From NCBI GenBank assembly GCA_963995505.1, contig OZ023181.1:14256221-14320220 (forward strand): a DNA stretch of 64,000 nt. The letters run 5' to 3'. The position numbers were made by a program, and so were the translations under genes. Below, piece after piece: positions 1-9,319 of the stretch (positions are counted from its first letter, which is position 1; each line of letters starts with the position of its first letter). The notes beneath the pieces were generated by a model that did no database searches, had not been told where the DNA came from, and saw only the letters and a program-made list of their open reading frames with translations. This DNA is from Hypericum androsaemum (taxonomy: Eukaryota; Streptophyta; Magnoliopsida; Malpighiales; Hypericaceae).

Positions 1-231
1 CTACGATCGGCCTCTACCCTTGCTGGCCGACGATAGACCTTGGGTTAGGCTGACCAATAATCGGCCTCCACCCAGGGTTGGCCGATGATCGGCCACGGGT
101 TAGGATGTCCGACGATTGGCTCTATGCTGTGATCCTGTGGAGCTCGGCTTAAGTCAGTTAAAGCCATTACTTCTCTGACCTCACCTAGCCTTAGTCTTGC
201 TTCACTTGTCTTGCAGGTATTAGCCTTAGTC
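1..231 (+). promoter_or_regulatory. Upstream region of the antisense PMD gene, with CGATCGG-type repeats
   Basis: This is non-coding. Up to about 120 it has several variants of a near-palindromic motif (gccgatgatcggcc and relatives), also dense in the U3 of the element's LTR (12780-13880). From about 130 the sequence is pyrimidine-rich and leads to the first good start codon at 232. A promoter for the antisense gene here is an inference; no clear TATA box is visible. It could also be degenerate sequence next to the missing LTR. Confidence 0.35.
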
Positions 232-3200
232 ATGGAACCTCCGCCACTAGTGCATAAGTATGAGCAACGCTATAAGGATGTAGTAAATGCATCCACCTTC
301 GGTACCTCCTTCCCTATTGATGACTCCACGGAGGTGATGAGCCATGCTCTTGGTCCAACGGCGATCAACCCGGATGCCTTCACCAAGTACCTTCCTATTC
401 ACCACCAGGATGCTCCTCTCATCAAGGGTCCATCCTTTAACCTATCCCAATGGGGAGGGTCTAGACTTTACCGGGGATGGCCCTCTTATCCGGACAAGTT
501 CTTGCCAGCATACATTAAGTGGTACACCCGTCTTGAGAAGCTTCATGGCGCCACCTGGGAGAAAGCAGGCATTGCTTCTATGATATCCTTCTCTACCTGT
601 CGATTCGAGCCATGTCCTTCTTTGTTAGGCGCTTTGCTTCAACAATATTGGTGTCCGAGTACCAACACCTTCATCTTTCGGTCGGGTATGTCCGCGTTAC
701 CTCACCTTTCTTTAACTACTCCTTGAGTTATAACGCGTCTTACCCTTTCTCTACTCCTCGTAGGCATGAGGACCATTACTCTGTATGACATGGCATCGCT
801 TTTCGGCCTCCGCTCTCAGGGTGACAACGTCACTCCATCGCAACTTCCCACATTTCCAGCTAAACTTCGCAAAAGGTTCAAGGCTAAAGACCCAGAGAAG
901 GCATATACCAAGTACATTGCCATTCACCGCCTAGCTGATGGTGCTGCTAAAAACGAAAGTGAACATGTTGCCTTCCTGTTACTGTAGCTGTCTCGCTCCA
1001 TCATGTGCTTAAGTGCCGAGCGAGTATCAATAGACTATGAGAAGCTGGCGTACTCTCTCTCCTTGGGTACTGAGTTGGCGATAGGGGAATTCATTCTCAG
1101 CCACCTATACCACCACATGACTGCCTACGTTATCCACCGCAAGGTGACCCATACCCTCAAGGCCTCTGGCCCCCTATGGATAGCTGCCCTGTGGAGCCTG
1201 GCGTATTTTTCGAGTCTTGCTACACCGTCACCCCCTTTGAGCATTCCGGGGCCGTGCTACGCTTACACTCTCTGCCAAGGAAAAGTGGATCTGTGTACCA
1301 CCATTGAGGAGTACTTCACCATCTTTGACCAGGATGAGTACAGCCTTACTTATAAGATGCGGCCCCTGATGGAAGTACATAAAGAAGACGGGACCATTGA
1401 CTACAGCTGTCGCCCTCCATTCCTCTCGTTTGACTTTTCTTCCGACAGCGCTGAGGAGTGGATTAAGATCCTTACCACACGGGACCTTGTGGGTGGCTGT
1501 ACTGGGACAAAGATGCGCGTGGAACCTTATCATCCTCACTTCGTTGCCGAGCAGTTTGGCATGGTGCAGGACTTACCCTTTCCCCCCATGTACCTCCTCC
1601 ACAGGTTCGAGGGTAAACGATTGGAGAGATCAAAAGAATGGAGGATAGCCAAAAAGGCCCTCGCAGTGAGCGAGTTTCTCCTTTCTCGTAGTACCTTAGA
1701 GAAAACCTTCTTCAGTGGCGGGACTACTGACTATTTTTTGGATTGGTGGAAGAAGCTTGATTATTGGCCTCATTGTGCTCCTAAGTTGGCGAAGATGTTT
1801 CCTCTTTCCGTCAAAGAGAAGAAAGGCACAGGGAAGCGTACACTGTCAGGACAAGCCAAATCATCCTATGACTCAGTCTCTAGACCCTCTGACCCTTTGG
1901 ATAGAGCTGATGATCATGAGGCCAAAACGCACTCCGAAGCATCGAGTGGTGCTAACTCCGTACGAGAAGGTAGTCAATTAGCCCCAAAATGCTACTTGTA
2001 ATTTCCTTATCAACATTCACTCCCCTTTTGCATCTTAAACAGGTAACCTCGGCGACTCTGACTTTGACCCCTTGGACGATGCCAATGACAAAGATGGTAG
2101 CGAGGCTGAGGATAGCGACGCCAACGATGCTAACTCCGAAAAAAGAGGTACGCCCATTTCTCAAGTGCCTCCTACTTACTTAGTTGTCTAACCATTGATC
2201 CCTGTATGCAGATCTCTTCGACAACTCTAGCCCTCAGGCTATTGATGGCACCTCTGTACCTGAAGCCCAGACTCCACTTCCTCCAAGCAAGGTAACCCCT
2301 CTGCAAATGTATGTGAATTGGTTTATATAAGCTTTCAAGATAACACGCCTTTTGCAGCGTCACCTTGTGATGTGTTCAACCTCAGAATCTGCCATGGCCC
2401 TTGGTAAGGACATAACCATTGTTGCTCCTCCAGCCATGGTTGGGGCTGCCACTCGCCAACCTAGGATGTTGCTACCCGTGACCAAGGGCAAGGAGACAGC
2501 CACCATAGTTAAGAAAGTGGTAGTGAACGATCCTACACCAAAGGCTGATCGGGCTCCTCTTTGTCCTATAGATCGACCCATATTGGAATCCTATGTTGTA
2601 GTGCCGCTGCTAGCACCGTCGGTCATTGCACCTTCTCTGGCACCCTTGGTTGTCACATCACCATTGGCAACGACCATACCTCCCATCGTAGGCAGTTCCT
2701 CATCGACTCTAGTCACTGCCCAGGCTCCCCTTTCGGTGTCAGATGATGAGGATGAGTCAGTCATGGTATTCTTCTCAAACTTTCATCCTTCTCAAAATTA
2801 GTTAACTGCATTCTTGACTTTTGGATTCCTTATGGAGCAGGCCTTCTATGATAGCATCACGGCCAGCCCACCTGCACCAGATCTCTATCAGCCTCCAACC
2901 GCTCATACCTCGTCCACTAGCGCCCCAGCCGACATAGCAACGGAGGACCGAGCTACCCAATGTCTCGAGGTCCAGCGGCACAGTGCGTTAGTTATTGATT
3001 TCCTTATTGCCTTCATGATTCAGCAAGAAATCGACGTAGGCTTCGACCCTCCAGCTGATATCACTGAATCCTTAAAGTACCTAGAGTCTCGTGGGGAGGG
3101 AATTCTTTTACCCGAGCTGTATGACCAAGTTTGTCCGCTAAATGAGGATTTTACCGTCACTCTTCGTAGGTAAAGCCACCTTCCCATAAAGCTGTTTCAA

Positions 3201-3748
3201 AGGCCAAGCGAACATTCTAACTTGTCTATTATAGTCATATGCAGAGTCGGTTACGCTTTCAGGCAGTCTTCTTCAGCCACCGTGAGGGCCGCGACCACGA
3301 GAAGGCCTCCGCAAAAGCTCGTGAAACCCTTGTATCCAGGACCCAGGAATTCAAGCTCATACGGGCCGAATGGATCGAAAAAAAGAACGCAGCCCAATTG
3401 ACTTCCCTACGGGTAGCTGAACTTGAGCAAGAGTTAGCCCAAGCTAAGGAGAGAGATGCAATTGCTAAAGCAGACGTCGTCATGGCTGCCCAAAAGAAGA
3501 ACGTTTTATTCCAAGCTGACCAAGAGTTTAAAATCAATGTTTACGACAATGCAAGAACAGATCACGCTTCTGCTCTTGTGAGGCACGTGCGACTGAAGGC
3601 GGACTACGATGCCGAGCGAGATACACTTGTAGCAGCAGGTACCTTCATTCGAGATGTGATCAAAAGTTTTTGCCCTGACGTAGATCCCGGGTCTGGCTAC
3701 GAGTCTAAGGGAGTTGGCCGAGCTGATGAAGGCGCAGATCATGACTAG
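232..3748 (+). CDS. Plant mobile domain (PMD) protein, antisense in the retrotransposon; 7 exons, one premature stop
   Basis: The exons I infer are 232-685, 764-1969, 2043-2147, 2212-2291, 2358-2765, 2841-3169 and 3235-3748. All six introns are GT..AG and the joined frame stays open for 1032 codons, except for a TAG at 985-987. That codon falls in the conserved FLL-W-LSR part of the domain, where PMD proteins have Trp, so it looks like a TGG to TAG change. PMD (aminotransferase-like) signatures are spaced Trp residues in exon 1, the block TLYDMASLFGL, EHVAFLL and a helix ending LSHLYHHM. After the domain come an acidic stretch (exon 3), a low-complexity Pro/Ser/Thr linker (exons 4-5) and a C-terminal coiled coil rich in Ala, Glu and Lys. 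Cellular PMD proteins such as MAIN and MAIL1 work in silencing and genome stability; transposon copies are also known. Function of this copy is unknown. Confidence 0.82.
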
Positions 3749-4290
3749 TCTTGTGCTAGACTGCTTAGATTTTTGGGGTTTGATCACCCTTTTGCTCATC
3801 CATCCTTTTGTATGCCTTGACCTATTTATGGCCTTACCTCTTATGAAGCCATCTAGGCTTTTCTTTTATTATCTATGTTGATGCCTCGACCTCTCGGCTT
3901 TTATCAAACCGTTATTAGTATGCACGAGTAATAACAAGGGATATTTTAAGAGTCTTGGAGAGCCAAGGAGTAAATAATTTTATTAAGATATGATGGCTTT
4001 AAGCAAACTGAATAAAAACTAAGTACAATATAATCTGGTCTATTCAAGGACCGTTATAAAGAATGATTAAGGCTAACATAGGTCTCTACATTGCGTCAAA
4101 CTAGCTATATTTCTTGTCCGTGTTCTCGAGCATAGTCATTGAACAACCTATTGTCCACTCCATCCCACATGCTGGGGCGATAAGTCTTCAAGTACAATCC
4201 ATTTATTGGGTGTTCATGGACTTCACCGTTGACATTAGCTAGACGATAAGACCCATTCCAAAGTACGTCGTGCACTTCAAATGGTCCTTC
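3749..4290. other. Spacer between the convergent ends of PMD and pol
   Basis: The left part probably holds the 3' UTR of the PMD gene; AATAAA-like motifs occur around 4009-4030. The right part, read on the minus strand, still encodes the C-terminal tail of integrase after a premature stop: the block PNWEGPFEV and a following NGLYLKTYRP are readable down to about 4150. The two transcripts would be convergent and may overlap here. Confidence 0.5.
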
Positions 4291-4302
4291 CCAGTTGGGC
4301 GA

Positions 4303-6213
4303 TCACTTCCTATGTTCGTGGTCCTTATGTCCTATTGGAAGGATGACCTTCCAGACTAGGTCCCCTCTCTCGAAGTGCTTCTCGCGGACTCTTTTATTGT
4401 ATGCCTTCTCTACGGTCTTCTTTTGTTGGATAATGGCATCTAAAGCCTTCAGTCTCTCTTCAGGAAGATCTTCAAGGGTGGCCATCATGGCAGAGTCATA
4501 GTCTAAGCTAGATAGGTGCATCTGTTCTGCTCTCCTCAGTGATAGTACCGTTAACTCTAAGGGGATCATGGCATCATGACCATAGGTCAAAGCGAAGGGA
4601 GTCGTACCCGTAGTACCCTTCTTCGTGGTACGGAAAGCCCATAGAGCTCCGGATAATGCCAAGTGCCATGTTCGGGGTTTCCCTCTCACCATCTTCTCTA
4701 TGCATCCTTTCAACACCTTATTGGTTGCTTCAGCTTGTCCATTACCTTGGGCGTAATAAGGTGTAAAATGAGTAATTTTGAAGCCCATGGTTTTTGCAAA
4801 CGTCTGGACTTCATCTCCAGTAAAGATGGTCGCCTGATCAGTAGTGATCATTTCTGGTAACCCAAACCTATGAATAATGTGCTCCTTGAAGAACTGGATC
4901 ACCGTTTCTTGATTTACGACCTTCATGGGAATCGCCTCTACCCACTTAGTGAAGTAATCCGTGGCAACAAGGATGAAACAGTGTCCCTTAGTGGAAGGGG
5001 GGTAGATCTTTCCAATCACGTCAACTGCCCAACCTCTGAATGGCCAAGGCTTCACTACGGGATGGAAGGTATCAGCTGGGGAGCGTTGGACTTGACCGTG
5101 CCTTTGACACTCTTGGCACCCTTTGGTATAATCAATGCAATCCTTCGCCATGCATGGCCAGAAGTAGCCATGACGATGCATCAGCCATCTCATCTTGATC
5201 CCTGACTGATGAGCTCCACATATACCTTCGTGGATCTCAGTCATAGCCAACATAGCCTCCTGCGGGCTTGGGCACACCAAGAGTAATCCATCAACCGTCC
5301 TTCGGTAGAGGGTATCATTGATGTACTCAAAACTGAGTGCCTTTGCCTTTAGTGACTTGTCTAAGGAAGAGCTTGGATCCCTGAAGTAGTTGATATACTC
5401 TTGCCTCCAGTCCAGGTCGAGTTGTATCAAGTCCACTTCGACCACCTGGGGGATCTCACCTAGTGCCGAGGTCGTCCTGACCTTTACCGGCACAGAGTTA
5501 AATTTAGCTAAGGCACGAAACCCAGACCCAGTTTGCCCTAGCCTGTTGGCTTCAAGATTCTTGGTACGATCTATGAACTCAATAAAGGCGTCTTTGAAGC
5601 CCCTCACTAATGTTCGGGCTGCATCACAGCACACTTGGAACCCGTCACGCCCGTACTTGAATTCACCTGTCACCTGATTGATCACCAACATTGAGTCTCC
5701 AAACACCCATACGTTCTTAGCACCCAAGTCCTTTAAGGCAAGGAGCCCGAGTAACAGTGCTTCGTACTCTGCCTGGTTATTGGTGCAAGGGAAGTCAAGG
5801 AGGAATGAGGCTTTTATCTTGATCCCAGTTGGAGACTTGATCATGAATCCTACTCCCGCATACTTCTTAGTCCGAGAGCCGTCAAACCACAAAAGCCAAG
5901 GTTTCTTGGCCACCATCCCAAAATCCACCGTGGTATCGGTAAAGGTGTTTATGCTAGGGTGGTCCGCCAAGAAGTCAGCTAGAGCCTGAGCCTTCACCGC
6001 CCGTTGAGGTACGAACGTAAGGTTGAACTCCACCAATGCCAAGGCCCATTTGCCTACCCTACCCCGCATGATGGGTCCTGTGAGTAGGTACTTAAGGATA
6101 TCAGTCTGTGCTACTACCTTTACCTCTGTGGGGAGTAGATAGTACCTTAGCTTTCTACAGGCAAAGAAAAGGCACAGGCATAGTTTCTCAATTGATGAGT
6201 ATCTAATCTCCAC
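4303..6213 (-). CDS. Pol, C-terminal part: Ty3 RNase H end, archaeal-type RNase H, integrase
   Basis: This is a 636-aa open stretch. It starts inside the Ty3-type RNase H (RYSSIEKL...FACRKLRYYLL). A second RNase H follows at about residues 105-235 with WFDGS, NNQAEYEAL and GDSMLVINQ carrying the expected D, E, D. The usual last Asp (N..AD.L) is Asn here (LEANRLGQ). Integrase follows with an HHCC zinc finger (HEGICGAHQSG, then CQECQ) and the DDE core: Asp in WAVDVIGK, Asp in TTDQATIF, Glu in GQAEATNK. The TGA at 4303 interrupts the C-terminal tail, which reads on in the same frame beyond it. The reading frame is the same as RT upstream, so this was one polyprotein. The copy is slightly decayed. 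Confidence 0.88.
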   Translation of the reverse strand: MEIRYSSIEKLCLCLFFACRKLRYYLLPTEVKVVAQTDILKYLLTGPIMRGRVGKWALALVEFNLTFVPQRAVKAQALADFLADHPSINTFTDTTVDFGMVAKKPWLLWFDGSRTKKYAGVGFMIKSPTGIKIKASFLLDFPCTNNQAEYEALLLGLLALKDLGAKNVWVFGDSMLVINQVTGEFKYGRDGFQVCCDAARTLVRGFKDAFIEFIDRTKNLEANRLGQTGSGFRALAKFNSVPVKVRTTSALGEIPQVVEVDLIQLDLDWRQEYINYFRDPSSSLDKSLKAKALSFEYINDTLYRRTVDGLLLVCPSPQEAMLAMTEIHEGICGAHQSGIKMRWLMHRHGYFWPCMAKDCIDYTKGCQECQRHGQVQRSPADTFHPVVKPWPFRGWAVDVIGKIYPPSTKGHCFILVATDYFTKWVEAIPMKVVNQETVIQFFKEHIIHRFGLPEMITTDQATIFTGDEVQTFAKTMGFKITHFTPYYAQGNGQAEATNKVLKGCIEKMVRGKPRTWHLALSGALWAFRTTKKGTTGTTPFALTYGHDAMIPLELTVLSLRRAEQMHLSSLDYDSAMMATLEDLPEERLKALDAIIQQKKTVEKAYNKRVREKHFERGDLVWKVILPIGHKDHEHRK

Positions 6214-6669
6214 ACTTAGGAGGGACCGACTTAGGTAGTAGACAGCTTGTTCCTTCCCTTCTTCATTCTCTTGGACCAGTAAGCAACCAATGGAGTCGTG
6301 GGCAGCTGAGACATAGAGAAGTAAGGGTCAGTCTTGAGATGGAGGAGTTACTATAGGAGGGGATGATAGGTACTCCTTAAGCTCGTCGAATGCTTGTTGG
6401 TGTTTGATCTCCCATATGAACTCTCCTCCTTTCAACTTGAGCAGGTTGGTAAACGACCGAGTTTGGCCTGCTGTGTTAGATATGAATTGCCTTAGGAAGT
6501 TGATCTGACCGAGAAAGCATTGTAGCTCTTTCTTTTTTCGAGGTGGTTGTGCTTATTGGATTGCCTTAATTTTATTTTTATCTATCTCAATCCCTCGCTT
6601 GTGAACGAGGAAGCCTAAGAAGTTGCCTGCAGAGACTCCGAAGGCACACTTCAAAGGATTCATTGTGAG
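6214..6669 (-). pseudogene. Pol, decayed link between RT and RNase H
   Basis: On the minus strand, in the same frame as RT and integrase, the end of RT ([15 protein letters not shown]), the connection domain (FLGQINFLRQFI) and the start of RNase H (LLLYVSAAHDSIG, QAVYYLSRSLL) are readable. At least three in-frame stop codons interrupt them: after MRKH, before AQPPRKK and before PLLLYV. The homology is plain, so this is a damaged part of one polyprotein, not a gap between genes. Confidence 0.8.
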
Positions 6670-7680
6670 CTAGTGCTTCCGCATCCTTTCGAATGACATC
6701 TTCAAGTGGTCAAGATGCTCCCTATGGTCATGAGACTTAACCACAATATCATCTATATAGACCTCCATGAATCGACCGATGAAGTCTGGGAAGATCAGGT
6801 GCATGCCTTTTTGATAGGTAGCCCTAGCGTTCTTAAGCCCGAATGGCATTACAATCCACTCAAAAATTCCGATGGACCCTGGACAACAGAACGCCGTCTT
6901 ATGAACATCTTCTTGAGCAAGGTAGATTTGGTTGTAACCTGAATGGCCATCCATGAAGCTTAGGACTTCATGTCCTGCCGCAGCATCAACCAACATATCT
7001 GCAATAGGCATTTGATATTCATCTTTGGGAGTAGCAGAATTTAAATCTCTAAAGTCAATACAAACTCGAATTTTGCCATTTTTCTTGACAACAGGTACAA
7101 TGTTGGATAGCCACTCTACATAATCAGCTTTCCTAATGAAGCCGGCATCCAAGAGCCTATCTATCTCTAGCTTGACTTTTTCTACTACTTCTGGCATCAT
7201 CCTCCTCATTGACTGCTGGTAAGGCCGAAAACCCAGCCTTATAGGGAGTCGATGCTCTATCAAAGATCTTTCTAAGCCTGGCATTTCGTCATAGTCCCAA
7301 GCGAAGCAGTCCTGGTACTCTGTCAGTAGCTTAACCAGGTCGTCCTCAAAGTCTTTTGGAAGCCGCTCGCTGATGAAAACAGGCCGGCTTCCTTTCTCAG
7401 AGCGTAAGAGTATCTCCTTCAGAGGGTCCTTCACTTCGGCCTTAGCGTCGTCCAGCTTGCTTGGGGCCGGGTGAAGGTCACTCATCTTCAGTTGTTCCAG
7501 GGGGTCTTGACCGTCGTCCTCAAAAATGAACTCGGCCGCTTCATACTGTGACAAGGCGTAGACCTCTGACCGCCTTGCTAGCTCTCCTTCTGTTGTGTTA
7601 ACCACGAAAAGTAAGCCTAAGGGCTTGCCTCTCGGGGGTGATGTTGGCAGGTCGGTTAGAGGAGGGGATTTCCCGTTCAA
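6670..7680 (-). CDS. Pol: reverse transcriptase domain
   Basis: This 336-aa open stretch carries the core of Ty3-type reverse transcriptase. Visible motifs are RVCIDFRDLN, FMDGHSGYNQI (first catalytic Asp), VMPFGLKNARATYQ and the active-site YIDD box (MEVYIDDIVV). The N-terminal third (about residues 1-110) is the linker from protease. It overlaps the protease frame at 7598-7680 in a different frame, so the two are separated by a frameshift in this copy. It stops at 6670 in the middle of the thumb region because of a nonsense codon; homology goes on beyond. Confidence 0.9.
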   Translation of the reverse strand: MNGKSPPLTDLPTSPPRGKPLGLLFVVNTTEGELARRSEVYALSQYEAAEFIFEDDGQDPLEQLKMSDLHPAPSKLDDAKAEVKDPLKEILLRSEKGSRPVFISERLPKDFEDDLVKLLTEYQDCFAWDYDEMPGLERSLIEHRLPIRLGFRPYQQSMRRMMPEVVEKVKLEIDRLLDAGFIRKADYVEWLSNIVPVVKKNGKIRVCIDFRDLNSATPKDEYQMPIADMLVDAAAGHEVLSFMDGHSGYNQIYLAQEDVHKTAFCCPGSIGIFEWIVMPFGLKNARATYQKGMHLIFPDFIGRFMEVYIDDIVVKSHDHREHLDHLKMSFERMRKH

Positions 7681-8431
7681 CCGTGCTTGCGTATCCAGCT
7701 ATTTGGCCTAGGTCGCTTCGTGCCACGCTTGTCGGTACGATGGAGCCATCGTAAAAGGCCACTTCGACACAGTTCATGGCTGCCTGAAAGGGGTCTTTAT
7801 CAGCAGCTACGACCTCCACTTTTCCGTTGGGCTTCCACTGGATTAAAAATTGATGGAGAGAGGACGGGATGACTTGGTCTAAATGGATCCAATCCCTCCC
7901 TAGTAGGCCGTTGTAGGAGGTCTTTGCCTCAATGACAAAAAATGGAACCTCTCGAGTGACAGAACCTACAGTGACTTCAACGACGAGTACTCCTAGAGGG
8001 TGAGTACCTTTACCGACGAAGTCAGTCATCATCATGTCAGTTGCACCCAGCTTCTCATCCTCCCTGTTCAGCTTCTTGAGGAGTGAGTAAGGGAGGATGT
8101 TGACGACTGCCCCATTGTCTATTAGGACCCTATTAATCGGTTTCCCAAAAATGTGGGCTGAGATGTAGAGTGGCTTCAGATGATCACACATATTTCGGGT
8201 AGGTCTTGGTATAGTGATGGTGTCGCCAAAGTCTTCCACCACTGGTACAGCTAGGGCTTTGTCCCCAATCTCTAGTTCCACCATATCTTCTTCAATTACA
8301 TCTCCCTCAAGGTAGCTAGGCTGGCCTTCTTTCGGCGCAAAAATAGCCGGTAGAGTGAAAACCATATTGATCGACAGGTCCCAACCGTCTTCACTAAAGT
8401 TGTCCTCACTCATGCTATCTTCTAGCTTCAA
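7598..8431 (-). CDS. Retroelement aspartic protease region
   Basis: The acidic N-terminus is followed by a retropepsin-like domain. The putative active site is VLIDNGAVVNILP, with Asp-Asn-Gly in place of the common Asp-Thr/Ser-Gly, followed downstream by YNGLLGRDWI, the typical hydrophobic-GRDW flap end of plant Ty3 proteases. It processes Gag-Pol in intact elements. It is in the same frame as the linker ORF at 8633-9319, with stop codons between at 8610-8632. Whether the Asn variant is active cannot be judged from sequence. Confidence 0.8.
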   Translation of the reverse strand: MKLEDSMSEDNFSEDGWDLSINMVFTLPAIFAPKEGQPSYLEGDVIEEDMVELEIGDKALAVPVVEDFGDTITIPRPTRNMCDHLKPLYISAHIFGKPINRVLIDNGAVVNILPYSLLKKLNREDEKLGATDMMMTDFVGKGTHPLGVLVVEVTVGSVTREVPFFVIEAKTSYNGLLGRDWIHLDQVIPSSLHQFLIQWKPNGKVEVVAADKDPFQAAMNCVEVAFYDGSIVPTSVARSDLGQIAGYASTVEREIPSSNRPANITPERQALRLTFRG

Positions 8432-8632
8432 TTTCTCCTCGATGTCTTCTTCGTTGAGGTAGTCCTCTATCCCTAGTGCTCCGCCTAAGTTCTCATCGTT
8501 GAGATTATCAAGCCAATTGAATTCTTCACCGTCCAGATCAGGTAAGCTTTGTTTTTCATTTTCATCGTCCTCGATGATGTTATCAACGATATTTCCTTCC
8601 TCATCTTAATCAGGCCAGCTCGGTAATTCGTC

Positions 8633-9319
8633 CTAACTAGGGGCACAGACACCATGTAGCCTCAACTTCTCGAAGTCCCCGATTTTTACAAAAGATGAGA
8701 TGACTTTGTTGCTTCCACTGGAGCTGTTGCCTTGACTCAGCTTCTCGTTGCTTTCACTGGAGCTATTGCCTTGACTTGGCTTCTCATTAGGGCAATCATC
8801 TATCTTCAGATTCTCGAAAGCCCCAAATCTCATATTGCCTGAGTCTAGATCGACTGTGACTTCTGGGCTTGTTGGCTCCTTCTGTGAGGATTTGTCACTA
8901 GGTGGCACCTCACTCTTGGTCTTGGGTACCCATATCTTCTTGTCCAGCTTCTCCCTGAGGTTATTGTATTTTCCCACCTTCATGTTCGATCTATCTTCAT
9001 CATACTCCCCGCTTAGGGTTCTTGCCTCATCGGACTCCCTCATCTGTGACTTGCCCTTGTCACGCTTCAGGGCTTCAACTTCCATAGGTTGGCCTTGCTC
9101 AGAGGCTGTATGGCGTTGTATCACGGGAAGAGTTAGCAAGGCTTCTTTCATCTCTATCAGAGCCTTGTGTCCCGCTAGCTGTCTCTCATGATCCTTCGTA
9201 ATCTGCTTCTCAGCTTGGATCTTCTTTCGAGGCGACGCTTCTGGGTTTTCGTCAATGCTCCATGTATTGGTGACTCTGGTGTAGGTCTCTTTTCCCCTAG
9301 TCGGTGGAAAATTTCTCAA
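8633..9319 (-). CDS. Gag-protease linker ORF of the Tat element
   Basis: This is a 228-aa open stretch of charged, Ser-rich, low-complexity sequence that bridges gag and protease. No catalytic motif is visible. A nine-residue Ser/Asn/Glu-rich unit is repeated near the C-terminus (SQGNSSSESNEK / SQGNSSSGSNK). It overlaps the gag stop codon by a few bases in another frame, which would fit translation by frameshifting or a frame-disrupting mutation. The frame continues into protease after stop codons. It has no ATG at its start. Confidence 0.55.
   Translation of the reverse strand: MRNFPPTRGKETYTRVTNTWSIDENPEASPRKKIQAEKQITKDHERQLAGHKALIEMKEALLTLPVIQRHTASEQGQPMEVEALKRDKGKSQMRESDEARTLSGEYDEDRSNMKVGKYNNLREKLDKKIWVPKTKSEVPPSDKSSQKEPTSPEVTVDLDSGNMRFGAFENLKIDDCPNEKPSQGNSSSESNEKLSQGNSSSGSNKVISSFVKIGDFEKLRLHGVCAPS

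Noticed and set aside
4870..5989. Plus-strand ORFs of 95-111 codons opposite pol
   Set aside because: They are reverse-frame shadows of the integrase and RNase H coding sequence.
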